This document shows, in pieces, positions 35,513 through 48,345 of a DNA stretch of 64,000 nucleotides (positions within the stretch are counted from its first letter, which is position 1; every line of letters starts with the position of its first letter). Below the pieces are notes generated by a model. It saw only the letters and a program-made list of their open reading frames with translations. It ran no database searches and was not told where the DNA came from. The position numbers were made by a program, and so were the translations under genes. The DNA is from Macquaria australasica (lineage: Eukaryota > Chordata > Actinopteri > Centrarchiformes > Percichthyidae): positions 689,501-753,500 of the forward strand of contig SEMN01000061.1 of the NCBI GenBank assembly GCA_005408345.1, read 5' to 3'.

Positions 35513-38500
35513 TTTGACATGACACAAATAAAAAACAACTACAAGAGCACTAGAATAAAAAGAATTATAAGAGCAATAGTTTGTACATCAAAATACATTT
35601 AGCCTACTGCTCCAATGGTTCAAACCAACCTACCACAACCGACCACCTACAGCAGGACCGAGAAGCAGTTACACAAGCTCAGCTATGCAAATGTCTGAGG
35701 GAAAGTGAGAACCCTGGAGACAGTGAGAGTGAGACATTTATGGTTTCAGATGTTCTGTGTCTAGTGTGGCAATATTACATTTCCACTCATATCCCACAAC
35801 TTAAACTGCAATCCCCTTCGCCTCATCTACTAACCCAAATATGCATTTCAAAGCCAGTAAACACGGCTCGCTTTTGAATCATAACAGACATTTTGCTGCG
35901 CATTCTCTGTTTATTGCCTCTATAAATATGGAAAAGCCGTGTTTAAATTCTCCAATGATAGGATCTCCATTAATGTTGACAGTGATTATGGTAATTCTTG
36001 TGCCAGGCATCACAAGATGCCCCCACCTCTCTTTCACAACCCCCTGACACACACACACACACACAGATGGAGCTACGCATTAGTGAGATGAAATAGGAAA
36101 TGGGAAAAGAACAGTTGTCAAAAGTCTACAATGGATTCAGCTTTTTGAGGCAACAAGAGTTTCCCAGTGGGCATTTACAGAGCAGACAATGGGCCTCAAG
36201 GCCGTACGACCACCGAGGTGGGGGGTCAGATACAGAAGCCTATTCATACCCGGATATTGACAGGAAAAGCAGACTTCACGTGTCCCACAAATCTGCTTTG
36301 CAACTAACAGTAGCAGGAAACTCTTCGTAACAGCTGCCACAGACTCCTTTTGTGGAAAGCTTAGTTCATTAAAGATGACCCAGAACAAAAACCTTGAGGG
36401 ACTGAAATGGAGTCTGGCTGAATAAAATATGCTTCTTGCTGTTCACTGCTGTGACACCGACCGCAGCAGGGCAAGTCTGCGCAAGGTCACAATTACAACA
36501 AATCTCATCACTGAACACTTATTCATCTGATCTGCTTGTGCCAGGATGAGGATGTTGTCCACTTATTAAACTGACTCTGAGTTGGCGTCTGTGTCTGCAT
36601 GAGTAGAGATAATTACAGAAGAACAAGACAGATTATGTCCTGGGCACTAGTGGCGCGGAAGTCGCATAAACAAGCCACAATGACAGCGGCTCTCGACTCA
36701 ACTTGCGCCTGAGCCGAGGGACCAGGGCAAAGTCAACAAACAATGAATATTTATTTCCCGCCCTGTGTGTCCCCTTGATGTGTAAATAATGCAAGGCCCA
36801 CTTCTGAGGAGTGAACTAATTAGGGTAGAAGTGCAGTTTTGAGAAATAATTACGCCTCACGCTTCCAGTTTGCATTACCAAGGCTCCCACGGGACAGGAA
36901 AATATCAAAGAGCTTTGGTGAAAAATTCATTGGAGGAAGAGGAAGCAAGGTCAGGAGGGGGGAGGCTGAGAGAAGCAGGAAGAGAGGTTTTGTTCCCTCT
37001 ACCTGTCTGCGGCGGACCCAGACGCCCCGGCCAAGGCAGGTGAAACACATTAGTTTACAGGGTAAAAGATTGTGTTTCACGAACTACTGTTTCAAGTTGC
37101 AGGTGCTGCTAACTGGCTGCCAGGGTTTTATTATTTATGGGGCAGTATGAATGATTCACGCGTCAAGTGGTTCCTGAGCACTGTCGATTATGAGACCTTA
37201 AGTGATAGAAGCTATTTGTCCATGAGGTTGAGACTGGAGCTCGTACTCAGCAGTGATAAATTAATCTTGTCGCAAAATTCCCAGAGCTTATATGATATAC
37301 GAAGGAATGACAGGTGGGATAATTTAGATGTCTGAGCTTATGTTATGCAATCTGGTCTCCTTTCTCACTCATAGAATTTTAAAGCATTAGTGCACCCATA
37401 TCACAAAAAGACATATTTTTCCACAAACCTCCAGTAGTATATAGCCATGCAGATTGTTATGTTTCTGTGTGCCGAGGTTTCGAGATATCTGAAATTTCTG
37501 TGGTGACCCAAATATAAATGGGGAGAATGGATTTTCATTTTTGTTGCACTCAAAGGAAGGGAAAAAAACATCAACAGCAACTTGTCTTTCCAGTGAAAAT
37601 GTCCCAGAAAACGGTTGAAGGAGAGGCCTGTTGATTGTCAAACGTTGATTCTGGAAATACATGCTGCTGTTGAGTTTTTCAAATGTCATTTTTAATGCTG
37701 TGAGGAGCACAAATTAAATCTCATTAACCTCCACTGTAGGCAGAAGTTTCAAAGGCACTGGCACACAATACCAAAACTATCTGTGTGGCTAGGGCTAGTT
37801 GAGAAAATACTGTATGTCTTTGTGTAATTTGAGTGAACTGACCCTTAAAAATCATCAAAGTGTTGCTGCATCATTCATTCACATTTTGCATACTGACACT
37901 CCACATTTAGCCATCTTTAAAAAGACTTGCTTGTGGAAGCCAAGCAGACAGCAGACATCAAAGTACAGACATTTACCTCAAGAGTAACAGAATATACCAA
38001 AATAATTCTTCCATCCCACCCCACTGTAACATCCAAAGTGAGAAGAAACAGTTCTGGTTAAAGCTGAAGGTAAAAGCATCACCTGCGTCCCCGGGAGCAA
38101 ACAACCTTTGCCATTTTCCCCACGTCTAAAAAGTGGAAGTAGCACAGGTTTTCATATGTTTCCCACTTAAAACGTCTCATACTTGCAGTTCTGCCAAGTC
38201 CTCTGCAGACAGACAGACAGGGGGAAAAGTCACTGCAGGAGCAAGAGATCTATCATTTGAGCACAATCCCATGTAGGCTGCGCACATATTTTGCCGGTTA
38301 GCAAATCAGTTATTTTTAATAACCGGTAGAGGGTCTGATTAATTAAGTGAGGAATGGTTTGCATTACAGATGAGTAATAAAGTGCATGCTTGCTCCATTG
38401 AACACCATGGACCTCTGAGTTAAAAGGTTAAAATTCACATCATTAGCACAAACATTTTTTTTCCAAAGCAGACCTTGCTGAAAACAATGTAACCTCTGAG

Positions 38501-40206
38501 TGCAACTGATGCAACAGTTGGCCTGTAAATGTTGAGCTCATCTGATCATAAAAGCTGGAGCAGGGTGCGCCTCCTGCAGGAAATAATCATTTCAAAATGA
38601 TTGAATGTCTGATTAGATGCTGTTGACAAGTCAGGGTCAAGGGTCGGGGAAGCACCGACTTCTAGCTCTCATTATACTCGGCCTCTGAGATTGAATGATT
38701 CCACTTTGCATCATCCATTTTTTTTTTTACTGATGACAGAAAACTGGGATCACAAAGCAATTCCAAATATAACACTTCATCATATAGCCAGAGCCAGAAT
38801 CATATGCTGTTAAAAGAAATTACTCAGGCTTTGGCGCAGTATAAACAGCTAAATAGCACAAAGGAATTTTTGCAATGCCATAAAGAGAGTCAACACTAAA
38901 AGCCTTTGAAACGTGCCGATTCCATTGACGTATAATAAATAAATAACCAAAACTAATCCAATCTGAGGTATAATACACTGTTTGTTTACAATGACATGAT
39001 GGTTATCTAAGGTTACATTGGTCTAATGCCTCATCCAGGCCTTGTGTAATGCGAGGACAGTGCTTTGAGACTGAGAAGAGTTGAAGGCTGGTACAGCTTG
39101 GGCTGGTTAGCAGAGTATTCCAACAGAAGCAGAAAAATACAAAGGCTCCGATTGCTGTGCTTCTCAAAAGGAGCATGAGAGTCATCACTGAGCCTTCTCA
39201 TATTCAGACAGAAAGGTTACATCCCTTCCAACCGCTGACTGACACGAAACCTTCGAAGAACCGCACCCATGCAGGTCAGTAAGGACGTCCAAACTAATTC
39301 CCACAACTGCTTCAACAAAGTATTAAACTCCCAGTGCTTCTAACAAACTCCCTGCACATTGGAAAATCATACTTTTCCCAAAGTTCCTGCTCTATTTAAG
39401 AGCCACTCTAATGTACGAAGGAGTCTGTCATCCTCTCAACTTTGAAAATGGATTACTGACCGTCTACAAAAATCCTGGGCCCGTGTCTGCGTTTGCCTTG
39501 CTTAATCTGAAAACCGTATGGCATGATCCACGCACATCTGATGAATGCCTTGCTATATAAGAGAAATATAAGAGAAATTGTAAAGTGGGACCTGGATGAT
39601 AAAACGTCACATTCAACATAATTAATTTCCTGCAACTCCGGAGATATGCAGACAAAGACTATCATTATTTCACTTCATCTTCACTTCCTTCTCTACCTCT
39701 CCTTGTGGTTGTTTCAACTGTTTATATAGAACGTCATAGACTCTTCGCTCCAGATTTATGGGGAGTTTAAGAACTCATGGGTTCTGTGGGTCAAGGACAC
39801 TGGTAGAAGTGTAATATTGGCTCTGTCTTTTAACAACAAAAGGAAACACAACTAAATAATTAAGACAAGGTCAAACTGATCTCTTCCGTACGGCTTCTTT
39901 AACATGTGTACAATCGCAACTGGCCCGATCTGTCAAACAAATGCCTGCAGAGTAATTCATCTTCCAACCGCAGTCATCGGGCTCGGCAAAGTGCATGCGC
40001 GCTCTGGAGACAGGAATTTGAGCGTGCCGGAGATGGGAATGTGCCTGGGAAAAAGCAGACAAAGCTGGACGTCAGCCAAACCTCAACGCACTGTGCAAGA
40101 GAGAAGTCAGGATACGATCATATCCCCCTCAAGTCCCCCCAAACCTTCTGCAGTCCCACGGAAAGAAAAAAAAGAAAAACGAGCAAGAGTGAGTAAGAGA
40201 AAGAGA

Positions 40207-40231
40207 CAGACAAAACAAAACAAAACAAAAC
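40207..40231 (+). repeat. (AAAAC)n short tandem repeat
   Basis: About four copies of CAAAA inside a purine-rich stretch (40155-40240). Confidence 0.85.
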
Positions 40232-41779
40232 AAGAGAGCCTGCAAACAATCACAAAGCACCTTGGCCTTATGTAACCAACAAGGGGAGAGAGAGGAGAGA
40301 CAATGTCGGACAAGTGGTTTCAATAAAGGGGATCACTGTCCTCTCGGCGGACCACTTCACCAACTCAAGATTGTTTGTCTACAGCAGGCCCCTTCAAGCC
40401 CCCTGCAATCCCTTGCCAGGAGAGGTTCCCTCTGAGCATTTCTGGTGGGATATATAATCCAACAGAACGAATAACCCACCAGGTCATCTGGACCAGTGCA
40501 TTGTTTCACAGAGGTTCTGGACTCGTCGACATCTCTGCACACAGGAGAGTGGAAACAAATCGTGATGGATTGCCATTTTTAATGGTCCCGTATCCGGCCA
40601 TGAGCGGTGCAAACTGAGGTTCTTCTTCACTATAAACAGCCATAACTCTTTCCCTATTATTCCTACCTGGGAGAGTTAGATGGAAAGTTTAATTAGACCT
40701 TGTGCAAGATCAGAGCAGAGCTAATGGAGGCAAGACAAAATTTAGCTCTCCTTGAAGCTGGAGCACATTTCAAAGCCATCACTGGAATTACCATAGCCTA
40801 TTAAATGCAGCACATTCTGTATCCCTGGATTAAAAGGTTAGGAGAACATCAAAACAAGCATTTTCTCCTTTTCTTGTGAGATGAAAGGTAAAAAACAAAA
40901 TAATAAGCCTATTTGTGAAAAGTATGCTTTGAAGAGGCAAGGAAAGAAATGTATTTTCTTTTTATCAGTTGTCTGTCTTTTTTAAGGAATTTTTAAAAAA
41001 TGGAAAGAGACCATAACTGGAGTCAGCCGTCTATCGATATCCATGTTGGTGCCACTGACTCTGCGTGAGTCTATGGCCTTATCACTCCGCTCTCTCCACA
41101 ATTACCTTCAATTACGGCATTCAAACCACGCAGACCATGGAGAGGAGAGAAACTAAGAAACACAGCACTTTGTAATTGCTCATATAACCCCTCAAAATAG
41201 ATCAAAAACACAAAGATTTTCAGATTTTTAACCATTTCTGGTACCAAAAACCTACAGATTTGAGCTGAGTGAGAGTTCACACTGTTTCTCCTCTGCAGTT
41301 CAGACCAAAGTATTATACTTTTTAATTATTTTTCTACTTCTGAAGGCTTTAGTTACCACGTAACATTTTACATTCAACTTAAGAATAGCTCATTTGCAGT
41401 TTTCAGATAACAATGTCAACTTTTCAAGAGCTGTCTTGTGTTAAGTCTTCATGGCAACACATTTTACAAAGGATAATAGGTAAGAGAATGTTTTCCAGCC
41501 TGCAGAGGAGCATGTAATCCTTCAACTGATATGAAAGGAAGGAAAAACCCCAAAATTGGAGATACAAGCTTCAGCTTTCATCCGACAGCTGCAATATAAG
41601 ACAGTGCTACAGTTTAAACTCTCCAAGAGTATAATGAAGTAGTCAGAGTCAGTGCCACCTGGACCACTTACAACATTAAAAATATAGCTTACAGGTTAAT
41701 AAATCAATAATTTAACTCACTGAAAGGAACCATTCTTCACCATCCGTACTAATGCGTTTGATAAATGAGTATATTTCAG

Positions 41780-41867
41780 TGTTAGATCTTACTTGTAATG
41801 GAGTATTTTTCCAATGTGGTATAGCTATGTACTTAAAAAAGAGATTTGAATACTTCTTCAACCACTG
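41780..41867 (+). mobile_element. Right-end fragment of the CAGTGGTGG MITE family
   Basis: Contains CTTGTAATGGAGTATTTTTCC, ATGTGGTATAGCTATGTACTT and the terminus GAATACTTCTTCAACCACTG, which mirrors the right end of the element at 19583-20133. The left part is missing. Confidence 0.65.
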
Positions 41868-42781
41868 GTGATGGCCAAAAAATAAATATTATCTTCTTCT
41901 GATGCACATTTGATTTGATTTGTCTGGAGCCATCATAAATACATATAAGACGAGAAGATTGTTCCAAATGGCCCAGTATGTAACGTAAGGCTTCACATCT
42001 GGGATTTTAACAGATAAAGACTAAATCTAAGTGATATACAGTAGATATCAGGCATCATTCTCTAAAGCCAACGCTGGTTTCCAAGACTTCTGGAAGAGCT
42101 GTGAGAGGCTTTAAAGACTATTATGGCATCCATTTCATAGTTGCTGTCGTCCAGTGATAAATGCATGAGATTTACAAAAGTTGAGGGGACAAAAAAAACG
42201 CATTAGCGAAAGATCTTTGTCTGGACTTGACCTAATTATTAACAAGTCACATCTATGATCTCCCCCCTGCAGTAAGCTAATTCCTTAACCTAGAAATCTA
42301 TATTACTTAATTAGCCTACTTATAATGATGTTTGGGACTGATTTGATAATGAATTCATTAGATCTGGTCTCCATCATGGTTAACGTTATATTTGGGAGTT
42401 CAGATAGCATCAAAGGAAATGTTGTTCCCAGACTTTTCCCCATCTTCTTGTTTGTTTGTGACAGGGTTAGGGTTTTGAAATCAGTCAGAAAAAAACACTC
42501 TTTGTAGGGTTTCCACAGTCAGTGTATTAGCACATTATTAAGAAAGAATGCTCTGCAAGTCACTAAAGAATGCCAGTTTCCATCCACGTCATAAAAATCA
42601 GTTTTAAATGTAACTTTTGAACTACATCACTGGCTGGCAGAGCTCTTAGTGAAAACAAGGCTGAGGTGAGAATTGAAAAAAGATGATACTTAACTGCTGT
42701 TTACTTCATTTAAACAAGCATGAGTGGAGGAGTGGAGGACAGCGAGTCAGGAATGTAAGTACATGTGTGTATGGTTGTGTG

Positions 42782-42786
<5 letters not shown>

Positions 42787-42826
<40 letters not shown>

Positions 42827-43026
42827 GTTGGTGTAGAAACCAGCGTTAATCCAAAACAGGACTTGGATTGTTGTGTGAAAAGCTCCAGGCACCCCCTTCA
42901 GCCCCTGTTTATGTGAAAGACCCCTGCAAACATTAACGTTGGGAGGAGCAACAGAGTGAGGGTGGGTAGGGTGTGTGTGTGTAAGTGAGTGAGTACGTAT
43001 GTGTGTGTGAGCGGGGGGGGGGGGGG
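42787..43026 (+). repeat. Low-complexity cluster: (GT)18, GT/GA-rich spacer and G14 run
   Basis: Uninterrupted (GT)18 covers 42787-42823. An imperfect GTGTGT/GAGT-rich segment covers 42960-43010, and 14 consecutive G occupy 43013-43026. The long open frame across it on the minus strand encodes His-Thr and Pro runs and is not a gene. Confidence 0.92.
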
Positions 43027-43274
43027 TTATGCAGTAGTCGAACTTGTGGCTGACCTGTGCTCCCGACTGCCACCCAAAGCTCCTGCTGATCAGACTAAAA
43101 ATAAGATGGTAGCGTAAGTGAACTTGGAACAAAGGACAGAAGTTTAGATTTCACAATGCAGTTTTTTGCATTTTGATGATGATGTTACATATTTCCGTAC
43201 ATATTTAACATCAGTTCCTGTGAGACGAAACAATTTTGTGCCAATTTACTATCTAGTACTGCAAAGATCAGAAT

Positions 43275-43410
43275 GGGCAATTATGAAAGCACTTAAAGGA
43301 ACAGTTTGCCATTTTGGGAAATGTTCTTCTTACTGAGAGTTACATAAGATAGATACTCATTTAAGGAGCGAGAGCTTAGTTCAGCATAAAAACTGGAAAT
43401 GTTTGTAAAT
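43275..43410 (+). repeat. Dispersed fish repeat fragment (CAGTTTGCCATTTTGGGAAAT type)
   Basis: AGGAACAGTTTGCCATTTTGGGAAATG, then GAGAGTTACATAAGATAGATACTC and AGCATAAAAACTGGAAA. This resembles a common teleost repeat with GAGAGTTAGATGAGAAGATTGATACCACTCTC. I cannot assign its class. Confidence 0.5.
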
Positions 43411-43769
43411 GTTTTTTGAGATACACCAACTTCACAGTACGAACACTTAAATACCCGAATCCAGAGTCATAGAGTCACTGTCATTCATGTGAGTGAGCCC
43501 TGAGACCTAGCAGTTAAGAGGCGGGGTTAAAGGAAACGCTAGTGTGCTTGCTCTATGGGCCACACAATGTGGAAGCTATACAGAAGATCTGCGTAATTTT
43601 ATATCCAGAAGTAAAACTTTTTTGGCTTCATGCGCCACTGAGCAACTTTCATAGGAATGAACGGGACCCCGCCTCCAACGCTGTATCCAGTTCTCTTTAT
43701 ACATCTATAGTCACTGCACCTGTCTGTTGGTTGCCAAGAATAGTTACAACATTTCCTGTATAGTTTAGC

Positions 43770-43990
43770 CTCACCGCACTCATCAGCCGGAGCAGGCAGC
43801 TGTTTTCCGCAACCAAAGCTCTGACAAACCCACTCTTTGCTCCCTGTCCAGTGCCAACCGGCAGACAGGCAAAGTTAGCTGCTAGTTGGTGAAGAAAGTG
43901 AAACAGTTAATGTGGTAGCAACAGAGTCGACCAAACCAGATTTAACAGGAGAGTAAATATTAACGTAATATAACGTTGCTCTGTGTCAGT
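43770..43990 (+). repeat. Dispersed repeat family, copy 3 of 3
   Basis: GGAGCAGGCAGCTGTTTTCC, GCCAACCGGCAGACAGGCAA and AGTTAGCTGCTAGTTGGTGA match the block at 9155-9270 with substitutions. Flanking sequence at 43500-43760 may belong to the same insertion. Confidence 0.5.
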
Positions 43991-46091
43991 TGGCTTGTTT
44001 GCTAATTCGTTATCCGAAACAATTTTCTAGGGCAATAGTCTGTCAGCCTGCTTCCAATGTTTTCTCCCCCTAGTGGCCAAACTGATTAATGCAGTTTTAT
44101 ATATTATATACAGTGGCCAATTCAAGCTCTTAAAAATACTGCGTCACACCAGATAATTCAATTTGGTTATTCCTGATCTTCTTTTGCTTCATCGTCATGA
44201 AAGCTATAGCTCTTTTTGGCACACCATACATCTGCCGCGGTCATTTAGGCCTCAGCAGGAACCAGCTTGGCAAGAAAACCTGATCTGAAGACATTCTGAG
44301 GGGCAAAAGAAAAAGAAAATGACGAAGAAATGTTGATGAATTTAACATGAGGTGGCGTAAAAAAAGACTTCTGCCAAATAACTTGACAATGAGGGACAGT
44401 TTCCCCCTGCTGAGGCCATTCATGGAAACAGACTGGAGGGCCTTGTGATAGCTCTGCCTCTCCTTTCACTTTCTCACACGCAGATACAAATGGATGAAAA
44501 CGCAAACTGTGCACCAATCACACGTTAGGCTATGACAGGCTCATTCATACGTGTGTGATGGTAAAACCGCCCCTCCCCCGCCATACCGCACACATACCTC
44601 CACACGCACTTCCACACTACAAGGAGGTCTTACAAGACTTCACATATTAAACTCTCTCTTATTATCATGAAGATGGGCCTTTTAGAAGTACCATCCATCT
44701 TAATTAACAAGCTATTTGTATGCACTTCAGCCTCCAAGACAAAATAGCATGGGAAGAAATCCTGTGGCCAAAGACGAATTCTAGGGCTCTAAGACATCAT
44801 TAGCGGATTTAAAAAAACTTCAATGGTCTTCCCATGTTGCCTGCTCATTTCATTATCTCCCACTGTTCACGGCAATTCCCAGCTTCATCCTTTGCATTTT
44901 ACAGATGCGATCATGGAGCGAGAGCCTCGCTTCCCATTCCTTTAGAGTTCCACATAATTTGAGGCACTCTCTTCATGATTTACGGCCCGGCTGTAACATC
45001 AATGCCTCACTGTCTGTAAAGCAAAAGCGACTGACGTATAGCATGTCGTTCAGTGGCTACTGAAATGAGTGAATATAATTTCTGCCTTCAGACCTCAAGC
45101 ACGAACAAACAAATGTCAGCCTCAATATGATCTGTTTTCTTTCACCAGTCCCACGGCTAAACGGCTCGCAATAAGAAGAGCTGTTGAAAGATCACTATTT
45201 TAGAGTGGCTCTGTTTTGGCAGATTTCTGGCTTTGAAAATGGTCACTTCACTGGGTGGTGTGTAAGTGTATGGGGGTGCACACAAGTGTATGGGGGTCTT
45301 CCCATAGGGCCTGTGTCTGCAAAACAAAAAGGAAATGTTTCAAAAACAGCCTTATGGGTAATTCGCCTTCACAGCCACCGCTTTTTTCCTTTTTTTCTTT
45401 TTGTCCGGCGGCACGCTTGAACGCAGCTGAATAGCCAAGAGACAATTCGTCTCAATTCCCCATTCAGGAAACCTACAGAGACTATTAATTGTCAACTCAT
45501 AAAGGCCCCATAGACGGCCCATGAGAGAGGAAGCAGCTCATATTCTAAGACTTTTTTTCTCACTCTCCTCCTCCTTTCTCTCTGTCTCTACTATCATCCA
45601 TAACACCTTTAGGTTTTCTCCAGGGTTTAGAGGGTCAGCGCGCGAGGTCAGAAGGTGATGATTAATTCCTCGGAGCAGTTGCATTGTGGGAGCCCCTGGT
45701 TACTCTGGGGTCAAAACCCCCAGTTTAGCACAAGGGTGTCATTTGTTAGTTGACCTTTCCTGCAGCTCTGACATGCATTTTGTGGATCAGGAGAAGAAAA
45801 GGAGGAGAGGGGACTACTTCTGTACTTCATTTCACTTGTTGTTTAAATAAATCCACCAGACTTTTACCAATAAGAAAAGAGACAGGCCGCCCAGACAACA
45901 AGACTTGTGGGCATTTGGGAATTTGACAGAAATAAATACTCAGACAACAAAAGAGCAATGCTGTCCTTCTCCTCTTCTGACTTGGGAAGTGAAACCAGCA
46001 ATCAGCAAAGACTCAAACAAAGGGGTTCTTAAAACGGTGAACACCAAAGTCCGACAGAGTTGGTGTTTACTAGCAAGGAAATTGTTTAGTC

Positions 46092-46122
46092 TAGCAGCAA
46101 TAGCAACAACAACAACAACAAA
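46092..46122 (+). repeat. (CAA)n short tandem repeat
   Basis: Short run of AACAACAACAACAACAA following AGCAATAGC. Confidence 0.8.
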
Positions 46123-47189
46123 TAAAAATCAAACGTCATTATCAATATCTGTGGCAGACAACATGGGGATGAAACATAGAGTATACAGTATATCCCAAAC
46201 TCACTCCACACCCAAGAAAACACACAAACAGAGCCCTGACAAGTGACATATTAATTCAACATTTACACAACATTTTAAACAATGCATCCAGGGAAAGGCG
46301 GATTGTGTTGGGAACCAAAATCTTTATGAGATATGTTTAGACTGAACACAAATACACACATTTCTTGTCCGAAAACAAGCAAAGGGGCACGATCTTATCC
46401 TGAACATGTACAATGTTATAAAAGCAGATCTGCTTTTATTTTCCCGTTAGTGTTTGGGCCAGTTTTAACAGGATGTCAACGATGAGTCCTTGTAACGAAA
46501 ACAATATTTACCCACAAAGAGTCAGTTCCCCTTTCATGACTATATGTGATGACCACAATCTGTGCCAGTATCACTACCATACGGCAGGTCGTGGACGCTA
46601 CGTCAAAAAATCAAAACATTGGTTTGACGGCTGCACGTCATCTAGGGCAGGAGGGGGGAAAAGCTTTTAATGTCTAAGCTGGAGGACGTCTGGCCGCTGT
46701 CAGTCAGTGCAGAGAAGAGGATTTAAGAAGGGCTGCGCCGGGGTAAAAGGGCTTACAGTGTCACATATGATCTAGTTACCGACAGGAACAGTCGCCACCT
46801 CCACCTCCACCCGTCCAACACCCCCCCACCACCACCGCCACGGCCCGGTATGCATGGACGAAACCAACCACTTGGCATGGCGGGACAGAAAGAGAAGGGG
46901 GGTGGGAGTGGAAAAGGGGAACGAGGGCAGTAAGTGAGAGACCAGAAAAAGACAAGTGAGGCCCTAAAGTCAATTGGGCCTCTTGTCTCTCCTCTCTGCT
47001 CCTTTTCTTTCTTTACTCTCTGCTCCTCTTATCCTCCCCTTCTTTTTGTTGTGACCCCCCCCGCCATACACACACACACACACTCTTGTTTTTAGTCCCT
47101 CTCTCAGCTGTCCTGCCGGTTTTGTTCTACAGTGTCCCACAGTGTTGAACTGATATGCCGGGCTGATCTTGGCCTTTCATTAAATATCA

Positions 47190-47325
47190 GATATCAATGC
47201 TACAGGGGATCACCAAAGTCAGTAGGATTTATTCCACAAATGTCTGTACCAAGTTTCATGGCAACCCATCAAATACTTGTTGAGATATTTCAGTCTGGAC
47301 CAAAGTGGTGGACATCCCTACAGCC
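47190..47325 (-). repeat. Dispersed repeat, related to 8640-9000, opposite strand
   Basis: On the minus strand it reads TGAAATATCTCAACAAGTAT, GGGTTGCCATGAAACTTGGT, ACAGACATT and TACTGACTTTGGTGATCCCC, matching the two units in the 12.2 kb intron. Confidence 0.6.
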
Positions 47326-48059
47326 ACACTACGAGCGTGGCAAAAACTCAACCAATAAAACCACCACGCCTTTTTAAACAATCCCACTTTCCTGCCTTTC
47401 GATCAAACTCACTGGTTTAGCCATTAGATTGATCCTTCATTGTATTACGTCCTGCCTGCATATCCTGTTTAAACAGGAAGTACATCACATTAAGGAAGTA
47501 ATACTATTTCATGGGGCAGAGCTCCACGATGGTCTAGATGCTGTTTCAGATGCTTGACAACAATTCAGTTCTAGAGGAATCCCTACATAAAGCATGATAA
47601 TGAAAGAATATAGCAAAAAATGTCTGCTGTTATCAGTAATATCAGCCTTCAATATCCACTATTAGTCAAACTAACGTCCTTCTCCAATCCATTCACTACC
47701 CTCACATGCACATCCTTCTAGTCTCTCCCTCTCTGGGTCTTAATTCCTGTTTCTATTTTTCCACTGCACACGAGAGCTCCTCTTTCATATGAGATTCCTC
47801 TGACATGTAGCTCAGATTTCAAGTAAATCCAGCTCTGGCCCACCACTGTTTATTCCTACCTGTTTAACAATAGCCCAAGGGTTAAGAAAAATAATGAGAT
47901 ATTTCTAACAAAATAAATGCTGCTGTATGTCTCCATTCTGTGAAGTTTAGCACACCAGACTGTCACACAGCGAGAGGTTTATTTTCCATTACGGTGATAT
48001 AATTTCCATCTGACACGAGCTCGGTTTGTCAGCGGACCATTGAATTCTCATCTTTCTAC

Positions 48060-48345
48060 CGAGGGAAGGGTTTTGCTGAGCAGGCATTCAAGCAGTCTGC
48101 TTCACATTCATACAGTTACACACATTCACACCTGGGAGCTGCTCAGTGCAAGCACAGCCATCTACTGTTGGCTGTATTCAAGCAGTTGTGGCTTGAATGA
48201 GTGGGTAAGTGCCTTTCTCAAGGGCACCTAAAAGTTATTTATTGAGGAGGTGTTTCTCATTCAAGTTCTTCTCCCCATGTTTTCCCAGCCTGTCCTGAGA
48301 TTCAAACTGTGGACGTCCTGGTTGCTCAAGTTATTGTAGTTTTAC
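48060..48345 (-). mobile_element. Probable degraded tRNA-derived SINE-like fragment
   Basis: Contains GTGCCTTTCTCAAGGGCACCT and, further right, CCTGAGATTCAAACTGTGGACGTCC. The latter resembles the reverse complement of a B-box region (GGTTCGAATCCC) in fish SINEs, which often carry the CTCAAGGGCACCT string. It is strongly diverged, with no intact A/B boxes. Confidence 0.35.

Noticed and set aside
36045..36066. Short CA runs here and near 47071-47091 considered as regulatory or promoter sequence
   Set aside because: They are ordinary short dinucleotide repeats without any promoter context.
39904..40275. A 123-codon Lys/Arg-rich open frame
   Set aside because: The basic tail comes from an A-rich low-complexity stretch with an AAAAC repeat; there is no recognisable domain.
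42710..43132. A 140-codon His/Thr/Pro-rich open frame
   Set aside because: It is translation of the GT microsatellite and the G14 run.
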